The notes under the pieces are model-generated. The model ran no database searches and had not been told where the DNA came from. It saw nothing but the letters and a program-made list of their open reading frames with translations. DNA of 64,000 nt from NCBI RefSeq assembly GCF_017307495.1, contig NZ_JAFKHE010000016.1, forward strand, positions 248,001-312,000, in the 5' to 3' direction. This DNA comes from Devosia sp. (GTDB lineage: Bacteria; Pseudomonadota; Alphaproteobacteria; Rhizobiales; Devosiaceae). The position numbers and the translations under genes are program-made. Positions within the stretch are counted from its first letter, which is position 1. Each line of letters starts with the position of its first letter. Below, piece after piece: positions 17,037 to 25,853 of this stretch.

Positions 17037-17050
17037 TTGAACCGATACAA
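17037..17050. promoter_or_regulatory. LacI-family operator copy 3 (TTGAACCGATACAA)
   Basis: Same 14-mer with one mismatch in the right arm (ATACAA for ATTCAA). 47 bp before the regulator ATG, so likely autoregulatory. Confidence 0.65.
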
Positions 17051-17096
17051 GGGAGCTGATACAGGAGCGGGAACGGATCTGGCGGAAAGGCAGGAA

Positions 17097-18155
17097 ATGG
17101 CACGCGATCTGGTGCGTCTGAGCGACGTGGCGAAGGCCGCGGGAGTATCGCAGGGCACGGCGTCGAACGTGTTCAGCCGGCCGGGCCTGGTGCGCGCCGA
17201 AGTGCGGGAGCGCGTGCGCGAGACCGCGCGCCAGCTCGGCTATGCCGGTCCCGACCCGCGCGGTCGCCTGCTCAGGGCCGGCAAGTCGAACGCCATCGGC
17301 GTCGCCACGGCCGAGCCGCTTTCGTATTTTTTCGACGATCCCTTCGCGCGCGAACTGATGCGCGGCATTTCGGAGTTGTGCGACGCGCGTGGCGCAGGTC
17401 TCGCGCTGGTCTCGGCGCGCAACGAGGAGCGGCTCAGCTGGAACATCCAGAGCGCCCTGGTCGACGGCTTCGTGCTGCTCTGCATCGAGAACGGCGAGAA
17501 GATGATCGAGCTGACGCGCGAGCGGCAGTTGCCCTTCGTCGCCCTGGCGCTGGGCAAGCCCGACGATTCCATCTCGGCCATCGGGGTCGACGATTACGCC
17601 GGCGCGCAGATGGCGGCACGGCACCTCGCCCGGCTCGGACACCGTCGCTACGGCATCCTGGCGCTCGAGTTCGACGATTTCAGCGAGGGGCCGGTCGACG
17701 CTGCCCGCATTGCCGAGGCCACCTATTCCACCTCGCGCGACCGGGCCCGCGGTTATCTCGAGGAACTGGCGCTGCACGGCGTTTCACGTGAATCGGTCCC
17801 CATCTACGAGACGCGCGGCACCGCCGAAAGCGTGGCCCGCGGCCTCGATCATCTTCTCGCCGGGGAGCGCCCGACGGCAATCCTGTGCATGTCCGACAGG
17901 GTCGCGATGCTTGCCATCGAGGAACTCGCTCGGCGGGGCCTGCGTGTTCCTGCCGATATCTCGATCGTCGGGTTCGACGGCGTGCCGGAAGCGGCCCGCT
18001 TCACTCCGCCGCTCACCACCGTGGCCCAGCCCATCGCCGAAATCGGCCGGCGCGCGGTGCGGGCGATTCTCGACGGGGACGGAAAGATCCACCGCGAGGT
18101 GCTGCCGCTCGAGCTGATCGTCCGGCAGAGCAGTGCCGCGCCCACGCAGTCTTGA
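17097..18155 (+). CDS. LacI-family transcriptional regulator
   Basis: Length 352 aa. N-terminal helix-turn-helix VRLSDVAKAAGVSQGTASNV (about residues 5-24), then a periplasmic-binding-like effector domain (IGVDDYAGAQMAARHLARLG, ISIVGFDGVPEAARF). ATG at 17097 after AAAGGCAGGAA; the frame runs upstream through the operators but that extension is not family-like. It presumably binds the three TTGAAYCGRTTCAA copies upstream and responds to a sugar-like ligand; the target is not obvious beyond itself and the 59-aa gene. One parS-like word lies inside this gene. Confidence 0.92.
   Translation: MARDLVRLSDVAKAAGVSQGTASNVFSRPGLVRAEVRERVRETARQLGYAGPDPRGRLLRAGKSNAIGVATAEPLSYFFDDPFARELMRGISELCDARGAGLALVSARNEERLSWNIQSALVDGFVLLCIENGEKMIELTRERQLPFVALALGKPDDSISAIGVDDYAGAQMAARHLARLGHRRYGILALEFDDFSEGPVDAARIAEATYSTSRDRARGYLEELALHGVSRESVPIYETRGTAESVARGLDHLLAGERPTAILCMSDRVAMLAIEELARRGLRVPADISIVGFDGVPEAARFTPPLTTVAQPIAEIGRRAVRAILDGDGKIHREVLPLELIVRQSSAAPTQS
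17783..17792. other. parS-like site, copy 1 (core TTCACGTGAA)
   Basis: On the minus strand reads GATTCACGTGAAAC, matching the central 14 bases of the bacterial parS consensus (GTTTCACGTGAAAC) with one mismatch. Lies within the LacI-family gene, well away from the other five copies at 46-62.5 kb, so it may be an outlying ParB site or chance. Confidence 0.5.
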
Positions 18156-18191
18156 CTTGCGGAACGGGTTCCGCCGCCCCAGATTCACGCC

Positions 18192-18464
18192 ATGCGCATG
18201 CTTGTCGCAGTTGCCACCTTCCTCGCGCTCGCCACCAGCGCAGAGGCCTATTGCTTCCCGGTCCCTGACACGGCCGCGACGCACTACGGCGACAACAACC
18301 TCGGTCACACCCTGTGCCTGCAGGACGAACTGGTGCAGTCGACCAACCAGCGGGCCCAGCGACAGCTGCTCGACCAGACGCTGAGCCAGTTGCAGCGCGA
18401 CCTGCAGCAGCAAAACCTCCTGATGCAGCAGGTGCAGAGCCAGATGGCGCTGGACCAGTTCTAG
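18192..18464 (+). CDS. Small secreted protein with Gln-rich coiled coil (90 aa)
   Basis: Signal peptide MRMLVAVATFLALATSAEA, then a short Cys-containing segment (YCFPVPDTA, TLCLQDELV) and a Gln/Leu-rich C-terminal helix (LSQLQRDLQQQNLLMQQVQS) predicted to form a coiled coil. Likely periplasmic. ATG at 18192, 36 bp after the regulator stop; it may share its transcript. No known family recognised; it resembles small uncharacterised proteins of Hyphomicrobiales in composition only. Confidence 0.65.
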   Translation: MRMLVAVATFLALATSAEAYCFPVPDTAATHYGDNNLGHTLCLQDELVQSTNQRAQRQLLDQTLSQLQRDLQQQNLLMQQVQSQMALDQF

Positions 18465-18502
18465 AACTCTCCGGCCGTCGGGATGTTGCGGGGCGGCCGG
18501 GC

Positions 18503-20239
18503 CTATTCGGCGGCGGCGCGCGGGAAGTCCTCGACCCCGTCCTCGACCAGGCGATCGATCCGGAACGGCCGCAACGGCGCCTTGGCCACCTGGTTGCGGC
18601 CACTCTGCTTGGCCTTGTACAGGGCCTGGTCGGCAGCCGAGAGCAGGTCGCCCACATTCTGCGAGGTGTTGGGGAGCGACGCCACGCCGAACGAGGCGGT
18701 GATCTCGGCCCCGTGCGTATTGGTCAGCTCCTCGATCCGCACGCGCAGCACCTCGGCCTTGTCGGCGGCGCGATCGAGCGGGCAATCGGGCAGGATGATC
18801 ACCAGTTCCTCGCCGCCGAAGCGGCATACGATGTCGGTCTCGCGCAGCGAGCTGGTGAGCGCCAGGGCGGCATCGCGCAGCACCTGGTCGCCGAAGGCAT
18901 GGCCATGCTCGTCGTTGAGCCGCTTGAAGTGGTCGAGGTCGACCATGACGAGCGACACCTCGCGGTTCTCGCGCTCAGCGAGCCGCACGAAGCGCTGCAG
19001 GCAGTCCTCCATGTAGCGCCGGTTGTAGAGGCCGGTCAGCGGGTCGCGCAGCGCCTGGTTCCTCAGCTTTTCGCGCAGCGCCATGTTGGCAAGCGCCAGG
19101 CTCATGCCGTCGGCGAGAGCCGAGCCGAGTTCGGTCACGGTGCCTAGACGCTCCTCGGCGGCAACGCCGCCGGCGAACAGCTGCAGCAGGCCGACGATCT
19201 CGCCGCGCGCGATCATCGGGATCTCGAGCGTCGTTTCGGTGCCGACATGGTGCCCGCAGCACAGCTTGGAACCGTCGCCCCGGTTCATGTGCGGCTTGCC
19301 GCGCTTCAGGCCCCAGCACGTACTGGGGTTGATGGTTTCGGGCAGGGCATCGTTCTCGGCCCGGCCCCAGGTGGTCGAGAGCACCAGCCGGTCGCGCGAG
19401 TTGTTGAACACGTACAGCGCCCCGGAAAAGCCGGGGACGAGGTCGGCTGCCGTGGCCTTGAGCACGGCGTTGGCGTCGGTGTGGTCCGAGGCGGACTGCA
19501 GCACGTCGGCCATTTCGAACAGGCGCGCCACCTGCTCGCGCGAGCGATCGGCGGCGGCGACGGCGGCGGCACGCTTGTCGGCCTCGCCGCGGCTCGAGCT
19601 GAAGGCGTAGATGAGCCCGAGGATGGCGAGCAGGCCGGCGCCGAGCTGCAGCAGCAGGATCATGACGATGCCGAACTGGATGCGGTCCTCGTGCATGGCG
19701 ACGCGCGCTTCGGTGTCGAGCAACACGCGCTCCACCGCGGCACCGACGGCCGTCACGATCGCGCCCGACCGCCGCTCGGTGAGCAGCAGGCGCCCGGCCT
19801 CGGGATTGCCGGCCGTCGCGAGGCGAACGGCGCTGCTCCATGATTCGATGAGGTCGGCGACGACACCGGCGGCCGGCTGTGCCGCCGCGGTCGGCGTGTC
19901 GATGGTCCCGAGGACGCTCAGGACGGCGGCCTCGCTGCCGGTCAGCAGCGCCACCTGGGCGAGATGGGCGCGCAGCGCATCGGCCTCGCCGCTCAGGTAG
20001 TGCAGGGCATCGGCGTCCGCTTCGGTCAGCGCCTGGTAGATGCCGCGCAGCATCTGGTCCTGGGCGCGCAGGTCGGCCGAGGCACGCTGTTGCGTGCTCA
20101 CATGCATGAAGCCGGCTATGGCGGTTGCGACCAGTGCCACCACCAGGATCACCGTCGCGGCCGACAGGGCGCGCGACAGCCGGTGCGGTGCCGGCAGCGG
20201 CAGCGTCCGTTCCTTCATCCTGTCGAAATTGGCAAACAC
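18503..20239 (-). CDS. Membrane diguanylate cyclase with CHASE3-like, GAF and GGDEF domains
   Basis: Length 578 aa. Transmembrane helices at about 23-46 and 187-212 enclose a helical periplasmic sensor region resembling CHASE3. A GAF domain (about 230-405) carries the Cys/His-rich stretch STCWGLKRGKPH and KLCCGHHVG seen in some cyclase GAF domains. The GGDEF domain follows, with DPLTGLYNRRYMED and active motif GGEEL near 505. It should make cyclic di-GMP. The start is uncertain: GTG at 20239 or ATG at 20218. Monocistronic; the 245-bp gap upstream shows no other gene. Confidence 0.92.
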   Translation of the reverse strand: MFANFDRMKERTLPLPAPHRLSRALSAATVILVVALVATAIAGFMHVSTQQRASADLRAQDQMLRGIYQALTEADADALHYLSGEADALRAHLAQVALLTGSEAAVLSVLGTIDTPTAAAQPAAGVVADLIESWSSAVRLATAGNPEAGRLLLTERRSGAIVTAVGAAVERVLLDTEARVAMHEDRIQFGIVMILLLQLGAGLLAILGLIYAFSSSRGEADKRAAAVAAADRSREQVARLFEMADVLQSASDHTDANAVLKATAADLVPGFSGALYVFNNSRDRLVLSTTWGRAENDALPETINPSTCWGLKRGKPHMNRGDGSKLCCGHHVGTETTLEIPMIARGEIVGLLQLFAGGVAAEERLGTVTELGSALADGMSLALANMALREKLRNQALRDPLTGLYNRRYMEDCLQRFVRLAERENREVSLVMVDLDHFKRLNDEHGHAFGDQVLRDAALALTSSLRETDIVCRFGGEELVIILPDCPLDRAADKAEVLRVRIEELTNTHGAEITASFGVASLPNTSQNVGDLLSAADQALYKAKQSGRNQVAKAPLRPFRIDRLVEDGVEDFPRAAAE

Positions 20240-20484
20240 GGCTCGGAGCCCCCACGGCTACCCGCAATCCATGGCATGATGCCCGATATCTGCAGGGGCG
20301 CGTCGCGGCATCGGGAAAAGCGCTTAGCGCGGAGTGAACCAGGCTGGTGAAGGCAGCGGTTACGAAATCGCTAAAATGCCTGCCGTTCGACAGGGATACA
20401 AAAATCTGGCTCAGTTGCCGCCCGGGCTGTCGAACCGGTGCCGGCCCATTCGACCAGCTCATGGAAACACCCGGAGCACCTGCC

Positions 20485-20859
20485 ATGAGATATATCTGCC
20501 TTGTCCATTTCGACGTCCAGGCGACCATCGCCGCGATGAGCCCGGCCGAGCAGCGGCAACTGGACATCGACTCGCTCGCCTATGACGAAGAACTCAAGGC
20601 CAACGGCAACCTGGTCGTGGCCGAGGCGCTTCAGCCTCCCGAGAACGTCGTGCTGGTGCGCGTCCGGAACGGCGCCATGTCGGCGACCGACGGCCCGTTC
20701 ATCGAGACCAAGGAGCAGCTCGCCGGCTTCGTCCTGATCGAGGCACGCGACCTCAACGATGCCGTCCGCATCGCCGCCGGCATTCCGCTGGCAAAGTATG
20801 GCACCATAGAAGTGCGGGCCATGTACGAGATTCCGCAACACGAGCAGCCGGCGGGCTGA
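20485..20859 (+). CDS. YCII/DGPF-domain protein partnered with an ECF sigma factor
   Basis: Length 124 aa. Small ferredoxin-like YCII fold with MRYICLVHFD at the start and the diagnostic motif ATDGPFIETKEQLAGF near residue 70. DGPF proteins are the standard genomic partners of ECF42-type sigma factors. Its TGA overlaps the ATG of the sigma gene by one base, so the two are translationally coupled. Biochemical role not established in the family. ATG at 20485 chosen; the frame extends upstream without homology. Confidence 0.88.
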   Translation: MRYICLVHFDVQATIAAMSPAEQRQLDIDSLAYDEELKANGNLVVAEALQPPENVVLVRVRNGAMSATDGPFIETKEQLAGFVLIEARDLNDAVRIAAGIPLAKYGTIEVRAMYEIPQHEQPAG

Positions 20860-22094
20860 TGGATCAAGGGTGCATCGAAACCGTCTGGCGGCAGGAGTCG
20901 CGGCGCGTGCTGGCGACGCTGATCCGGCTGCTTGGCGATTTCGACCGCGCCGAGGAGGCGCTCAACGACGCCTTCCTCGCCGCCACCGAACGCTGGCCGC
21001 AGGATGGGGTGCCGGCCAATCCGCGCGCCTGGCTGGTCTCGGCTGGCCGCTTCCGGGCCATCGACCGGATGCGCCGGCGGAGCCGCTTTGCCCGTATCGC
21101 CGGGACGCTCGCCGTGATCGAGGAGGGTGAGATGGCCACCACTGCCGAGCCCATCGCCGACGACCAGTTGCGGCTGATCTTCGTGTGCTGCCACCCCGAG
21201 CTGCCACCGGATGCACAGGTGGCGCTCACCTTGCGCGAGACGTGCGGATTGCTGACCGAGGAGATCGCGGCGGCCTATCTCGCCAGGCCGGCAACGATCG
21301 CGCAGCGCATCGTCCGGGCCAAGGCACGTATCCGCGATCTCGCGCTGCCCTATGAGGTGCCAGAGCCGAAACAGATGCTCCAGCGGCTCGATGCGGTCCT
21401 TCGCACCATCTATCTGATCTTCAACGAGGGCTATGCGGCAAGCCACGGCGAGACGGCGGTGCGCGTCGACCTGTGCGCCGAGGCGATCCGCCTCGCCCGT
21501 CTGCTGCGCGGGCTGCTGCGTGAGCCGCAGTCCGAGCTCGAGGGCCTGCTCGCCCTCATGCTGCTCAACCATGCTCGCCGGAACGCCCGCACCGATCCGG
21601 CGGGCGATATCGTGCTGATCGCCGACCAGGACCGGAGCCTTTGGGACAGGGCCGCGATCGCCGAGGGGGCGCACCTCGCCGAGGCCGCGCTGCGCATGCG
21701 GCCGCTTGCCGGCTATGCCATCGAAGCGGCGATCGCGGCCGCGCATGCCACGGCGCCGACTGCTGAGGCCACCGACTGGGCCAGGATCGTCGGGCTCTAC
21801 GACCTGCTGGCGCAGGCCGACACCTCGCCGGTGATCGCCCTCAACCGCGCCGTCGCTTTGGCCATGCGCGATGGGCCGGAGGCTGGGCTCGGCGAAATCG
21901 ACGCCTTGCTGGCGGCCGGCCCGCTCACCGGCTTCCGCTACGCCCACGCCGCCCGCGCCGACCTCTTGCGCCGGCTTGGCCGCAGGGACGCGGCCCGCGA
22001 GGCCTATGTCGCCGCGCTCGAGCTGACCCAGCAGGGACCGGAGCGCCGCTTCCTCGAGCGGCGCTTGCGGGCGCTTGGCTCACCTCCCCCTTGA
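20859..22094 (+). CDS. ECF sigma factor of the ECF42 type with C-terminal extension
   Basis: Length 411 aa, about twice a normal ECF sigma. Sigma region 2 lies at about 10-80 (FDRAEEALNDAFLAATERWP, PRAWLVSAGRFRAIDRMRR), region 4 at about 115-170 (LTEEIAAAYLARPATIAQRI), and a long TPR-like C-terminal extension from about 180 contains IYLIFNEGYAASHGE, the ECF42 signature. No anti-sigma gene is adjacent, as is usual for this group, where the extension is thought to control activity. Its last codons run into a family-B repeat. Confidence 0.9.
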   Translation: MDQGCIETVWRQESRRVLATLIRLLGDFDRAEEALNDAFLAATERWPQDGVPANPRAWLVSAGRFRAIDRMRRRSRFARIAGTLAVIEEGEMATTAEPIADDQLRLIFVCCHPELPPDAQVALTLRETCGLLTEEIAAAYLARPATIAQRIVRAKARIRDLALPYEVPEPKQMLQRLDAVLRTIYLIFNEGYAASHGETAVRVDLCAEAIRLARLLRGLLREPQSELEGLLALMLLNHARRNARTDPAGDIVLIADQDRSLWDRAAIAEGAHLAEAALRMRPLAGYAIEAAIAAAHATAPTAEATDWARIVGLYDLLAQADTSPVIALNRAVALAMRDGPEAGLGEIDALLAAGPLTGFRYAHAARADLLRRLGRRDAAREAYVAALELTQQGPERRFLERRLRALGSPPP

Positions 22095-22103
22095 GGGGAG
22101 GTA
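22081..22103. repeat. Palindromic repeat family B, single arm
   Basis: CACCTCCCCCTTGAGGGGAG and following bases form a hairpin. It overlaps the last codons of the sigma gene and lies between convergent genes, so it may act as a bidirectional terminator. Confidence 0.65.
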
Positions 22104-22131
22104 GGCGACGGGCCGCCTGCCCCAGTACCCC

Positions 22132-23148
22132 CTACCCGCGCGCGAGCTTCCCCCGGCCTTCGGGCAGCACGCGGTGCGGGGGCTGGGCGCCGTCGATGAA
22201 GGCGCGGATGTTGACGATCACCGTCTCGCCCATCTCCAGTCGCGCCTCGAGCGTCGCCGAAGCCATGTGCGCGGTGAGCACCACGCGATTGTCGCGCGCC
22301 AGCTGCAGCAGGCGTGGATCGATGCCGTTGCGGTTCTCGAACACATCGAGAGCCGCGCCGGACAGATGCCCCGACTCGATCCCGGCGATCAGCGCCGCCT
22401 CGTCGACAAGCTCGGAACGCGACACGTTCACGACCCAGGCGTCCTGCCGCATCCGGCTTAGCCGCGCGGCATTCAGGATGTGCTGGGTGGCGCGGGTCAG
22501 CGGGGTGTGCAGCGAGACGATGTCGACCTCGCCCACCATTTCGTCGAGCGTGTCCCAGTAGGTGGCGCCGAGCGCCTCCTCGACCTGCGGCGGCCGGCGG
22601 TGACGCGAGAAGTAGTGGATGGCGAGGCCGAAGCTCTTGGCCCGCGTCGCCACCGCAGTGCCGATCCGGCCCATGCCGACGATGCCCAGCGCCTTGCCGC
22701 GCAGCCGCCGGCCGAGCATCCAGGTCGGCGACCAGCCGGGCCACTCGCCGGTCTTCGGCAGCACCCCGGCGCCCTCGACCAGGCGGCGCGGCAGTGCCAG
22801 CATCAGCATCACCGCCATGTCGGCGGTGTCTTCCGTCAGGACAGAGGGCGTGTTGGTGACGGTGAGGCCGGCGGCATAGGCGGCCTCGATGTCGATGTTG
22901 TCGTAGCCATTGCCGAACTGGGCGATGAGCTTGACGGTCGGCGGCAACCGCGCGATCAGTGCGGCGTCGATCGTATCATTGATCGAGGTGACGAGCACGT
23001 CGCGGCCTTCGGCCCCGGCCACGATCGCATCGGCGCTGAGCACGCCGTCGACCGGCTTGCAGCTCATGTCGAACAGCGTCGCCATCCGCGCCTCGATCTG
23101 CTCGGGCAGGCGCCGGGTGACGAAGATGCTGGGTCGGCTGAGCGTCAA
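22132..23148 (-). CDS. D-isomer-specific 2-hydroxyacid dehydrogenase
   Basis: Length 338 aa. The catalytic-domain start is IFVTRRLPEQIEARM; the NAD-binding Rossmann motif GIVGMGRIGTAVATRA is near residue 155; the catalytic Arg is in NVSRSELVDEAAL; the catalytic His is in TAHMASAT (family usually HIGSAT or HLGSAT). Probably a glyoxylate/hydroxypyruvate-type reductase acting on a 2-keto acid in the cytoplasm. Start is TTG at 23148 with AAAGG upstream. Exact substrate unknown. Confidence 0.9.
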   Translation of the reverse strand: MTLSRPSIFVTRRLPEQIEARMATLFDMSCKPVDGVLSADAIVAGAEGRDVLVTSINDTIDAALIARLPPTVKLIAQFGNGYDNIDIEAAYAAGLTVTNTPSVLTEDTADMAVMLMLALPRRLVEGAGVLPKTGEWPGWSPTWMLGRRLRGKALGIVGMGRIGTAVATRAKSFGLAIHYFSRHRRPPQVEEALGATYWDTLDEMVGEVDIVSLHTPLTRATQHILNAARLSRMRQDAWVVNVSRSELVDEAALIAGIESGHLSGAALDVFENRNGIDPRLLQLARDNRVVLTAHMASATLEARLEMGETVIVNIRAFIDGAQPPHRVLPEGRGKLARG

Positions 23149-23219
23149 GTGAGGTGCCTTTCAGCGACCATTAAGGTCTTTTGCCTAGTGATAGAAAAAA
23201 AGCACACCCCTGCAAAGTC

Positions 23220-23801
23220 ATGATCGGCAGCTCCCTGCTCCTTTCGAGGCGCGCCATCGGGCGGCGAATCGGCGCTGCCCTCAGCGTCCTGCTCCTCGGC
23301 CTGCCCCTGCTCCCCACCGCCGCGATCAGCGCGGCCGAAGGTCCCAGCGGCCTGCCCCTGCCGCGCTTCGTCACCACGCGGTCGACGCCGATCAACGTGC
23401 GCGTCGGCCCCGGCACCAAGTATGGCGTGGCCTGGGTCTACGTGAAGGCCGGCACGCCGGTCGAGATCATCCAGGAATTCGACACCTGGCGGAAGATTCG
23501 CGATGCCGACGGCTCGGAGGGCTGGCTGCATCAGAACCTGCTGGTCGGCAAGCGCGCCGGGCTGGTGGCGCCATGGAAGCCGGCCGGCGAGCAGATCGCG
23601 CTGCTGCGCTCGGCTGACGAAAATGCCGGCGTGCGTGCCTGGCTGACGCCGAACTTCCGCGTCGACATCAAGGAATGCACCGGCACGTGGTGCGAAGTCG
23701 TCGCCACCACCCATCCGGTCAATGGCGGCCCGCAGAGCTTCGACGGCTGGCTGCACCAGGACGAACTGTGGGGCGTCTACAAGGGCGAGGAATTCGACTG
23801 A
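23220..23801 (+). CDS. Secreted bacterial SH3 (SH3b) domain protein
   Basis: Length 193 aa. The N-terminal hydrophobic segment IGAALSVLLLGLPLLPTAA serves as a signal peptide. Two SH3b-like units follow: STPINVRVGPGTKYGVAWVY...GWLHQNLL and a second ending GWLHQDELWGVY, each typical of cell-wall-associated SH3 domains. Probably periplasmic. ATG at 23220; a TTG 39 bp upstream is in frame but less likely. Divergent from the dehydrogenase gene. Confidence 0.82.
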   Translation: MIGSSLLLSRRAIGRRIGAALSVLLLGLPLLPTAAISAAEGPSGLPLPRFVTTRSTPINVRVGPGTKYGVAWVYVKAGTPVEIIQEFDTWRKIRDADGSEGWLHQNLLVGKRAGLVAPWKPAGEQIALLRSADENAGVRAWLTPNFRVDIKECTGTWCEVVATTHPVNGGPQSFDGWLHQDELWGVYKGEEFD

Positions 23802-23817
23802 CGGCCTGGTCAGCGCC

Positions 23818-24915
23818 TCAGCTCACGACCGTGATCCGCTCCGATGCGCGAGTGACGCCGGTGTAGAGCCAGCGGGCACGGTCCTCGCGGAAGACGAAGC
23901 TCTCGTCGAACAGGTAGACATTGTCCCACTGGCTACCCTGCGCCTTGTGCACGGTCAGGCAGTAGCCGAAGGTGAACTCGTCGTACTGCCGGCGCTCGGG
24001 CCAGCTCAACGCATCCTCCTCGCCCGAAAAGAACGCCGCGTGCGTCACCACCTTGGCCTGCGTCGCCTTGCCGGTGGTGGGCTCGTCCGGATCGAGGGTC
24101 ATCGAATAGCGCGCGTTGGAGCGCTTCTTGACCTCGGCGGCGGTCCAGATCTGCCCGTTGAGCAGCTTCTTGATCGGGTTGTTCCTCAGGCAGACGAGGC
24201 GGTCGCCGGCGACCGGCTCGTGGCTGGGCAGGTTCTTCAGTTCGCGGATGCGGTCGTTGTAGGCGACGCGCGTCTTGTTGCGGCCGGCCAGCACCTGGTC
24301 GGCCTCCATCACCGCGTCGCGGTCCACGTCCGCTCGGGGGATGACGAGGCTTTCGCCATAACGGCCATGTTCGAGATAGCCGCCCTCGCGGATATCCATC
24401 GACATGCGGATGATCGGGTTGTCAGCCGCCTGCCGGTGGATCTCGGTCAGCATGTAGTCGGGCTCGTCGGCGGTGAAGAAGCCGGTGCCCTGTACCGGCG
24501 GCAGCTGGAACGGGTCGCCCAGCACCAGCACCTTGGTGCCGAAGCTCAGCAGGTCGCGGCCGAGGGCCTCGTCGACCATCGACACTTCGTCGATGACGAT
24601 GAGGTCGGCGGTGATCGCCTCGCTCTCGGGATCGAGGGCGAAGCGCGGCTCGCCCTCCTTGTCCGACACGAGCGTGTAGATGAGGCTGTGGATGGTCGAG
24701 GCGCCGCGCGCGCCGTACTTGCGCATCACCATCGCCGCCTTGCCGGTGAAGGCGGCGTATTTCACCGACTTCACCCCCTGCGCCAGGTGCCGGGCGAGCG
24801 TCGACTTGCCGGTCCCGGCCCAGCCGAACAGGCGGAACACCTGCTTGCCCGACTTGTCCTTGAGCCAGCTGGAGACCGCCTGCAGCGCCTCGTCTTGTTG
24901 CGGCGACCACTCCAT
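23818..24915 (-). CDS. RecD-like ATP-dependent DNA helicase (SF1)
   Basis: Length 365 aa. Walker A LFGWAGTGKSTLARHLA near residue 28, Walker B IVIDEVSMVDEAL, motif III VLGDPFQLPPV, and C-terminal GYCLTVHKAQGSQWDNV with TGVTRASERI. This is the compact RecD2/exonuclease-V-like helicase without the RecBC partners or the long N-terminal domain. Likely 5'-3' DNA unwinding in repair. Its ATG overlaps the stop of the fumarylacetoacetase-family gene by one base (TGATG). Confidence 0.92.
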   Translation of the reverse strand: MEWSPQQDEALQAVSSWLKDKSGKQVFRLFGWAGTGKSTLARHLAQGVKSVKYAAFTGKAAMVMRKYGARGASTIHSLIYTLVSDKEGEPRFALDPESEAITADLIVIDEVSMVDEALGRDLLSFGTKVLVLGDPFQLPPVQGTGFFTADEPDYMLTEIHRQAADNPIIRMSMDIREGGYLEHGRYGESLVIPRADVDRDAVMEADQVLAGRNKTRVAYNDRIRELKNLPSHEPVAGDRLVCLRNNPIKKLLNGQIWTAAEVKKRSNARYSMTLDPDEPTTGKATQAKVVTHAAFFSGEEDALSWPERRQYDEFTFGYCLTVHKAQGSQWDNVYLFDESFVFREDRARWLYTGVTRASERITVVS

Positions 24916-25601
24916 CAGACGATGCGGCACTCCACCGTGCCGATGCCGGCGATGGCGCCCGCGAGCCGGTCGCCCGCGACCACGGCGCCCACGCCCGCAG
25001 GCGTGCCGGTCATGACCAGGTCGCCGGGGAAGAGCTCGAAGTACTGCGAAAGTTCCGCGATCACATGCGCCAGGTCCCAGATCATGTCGGAGATGTCCCC
25101 GGACTGGCGGATGTCGCCGTTGACCCGCAGCTCGATCGCGCCCTTGAGCGGGGTCGCGACGCTCTCGGCCCTCACCAGCGCCCCGATCGGGGCGGAGTGA
25201 TCGAAGCCCTTGGCGACTTCCCAGGGCTTTGCCGCCTTCTTGGCCCAGGCCTGCAGGTCGCGCCGGGTCAGGTCGATGCCGACGGCGTAGCCCCAGACAT
25301 GCGCCATGGCGTCGGCGACGGCGATATCGCTGCCGCCGGTGCCGATGGCCGCGACCAGCTCGATCTCGTGATGGAGGTTCTCGGTCCGCGTCGGATACGG
25401 CACGTCGGCACCACCGGTCACCACCGCATCGGCCGGCTTCGAAAAGAAGAAGGGCGGCTCGGCATTGGGGTCGTGTCCCATCTCGCGCGCATGTTCGGCA
25501 TAGTTGCGGCCGACGCAATAGACGCGGCGCACCGGAAACAATCCGCCGCCCGCGACCGGGATGGCAGCCTGCGGCGGCGGGGCAATGACGTAGTCGGCCA
25601 T
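24915..25601 (-). CDS. Fumarylacetoacetate hydrolase family protein
   Basis: Length 228 aa. VYCVGRNYAEHAREMG, the metal-ligand motif LHHEIELVAAIG, VWGYAVGIDLTRRDLQ, and C-terminal GDLVMTGTPAGVG are the standard FAHD1-type landmarks. Candidate activities are acylpyruvate hydrolysis, oxaloacetate decarboxylation or cleavage of a diketo-sugar acid; the last would suit the acid-sugar genes 2-5 kb away but is speculative. ATG at 25599-25601. Cotranscribed with the helicase gene downstream. The 252-bp gap to atzG shows no gene. Confidence 0.9.
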   Translation of the reverse strand: MADYVIAPPPQAAIPVAGGGLFPVRRVYCVGRNYAEHAREMGHDPNAEPPFFFSKPADAVVTGGADVPYPTRTENLHHEIELVAAIGTGGSDIAVADAMAHVWGYAVGIDLTRRDLQAWAKKAAKPWEVAKGFDHSAPIGALVRAESVATPLKGAIELRVNGDIRQSGDISDMIWDLAHVIAELSQYFELFPGDLVMTGTPAGVGAVVAGDRLAGAIAGIGTVECRIV

Positions 25602-25853
25602 GTTGGATTCCAAGCTTGAACGCGACGAACCTTACGCGAAGTCTCGTCAAGTACAAAACAGGAACTTTGCTGCCGACACCCGCGCGCCGGTTATGCCACG
25701 ACGACGACGACGCGGAAGCCGGAATCTCGATTTCCCCACCGCCCGGCCCGGACGCGGCGCAAAGCCCGGCGAGATGTCGTGGATCGGGATATTGCCGGGC
25801 GTGCCGGTATCGTGGGATGGGTTAGCCTCCAGTCCACGGGAGCGTCACCCGCC

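Noticed and set aside
23172..23180. Possible extra CtrA half-site (TTAA) near the SH3b gene
   Set aside because: No second TTAA at 7-bp spacing.
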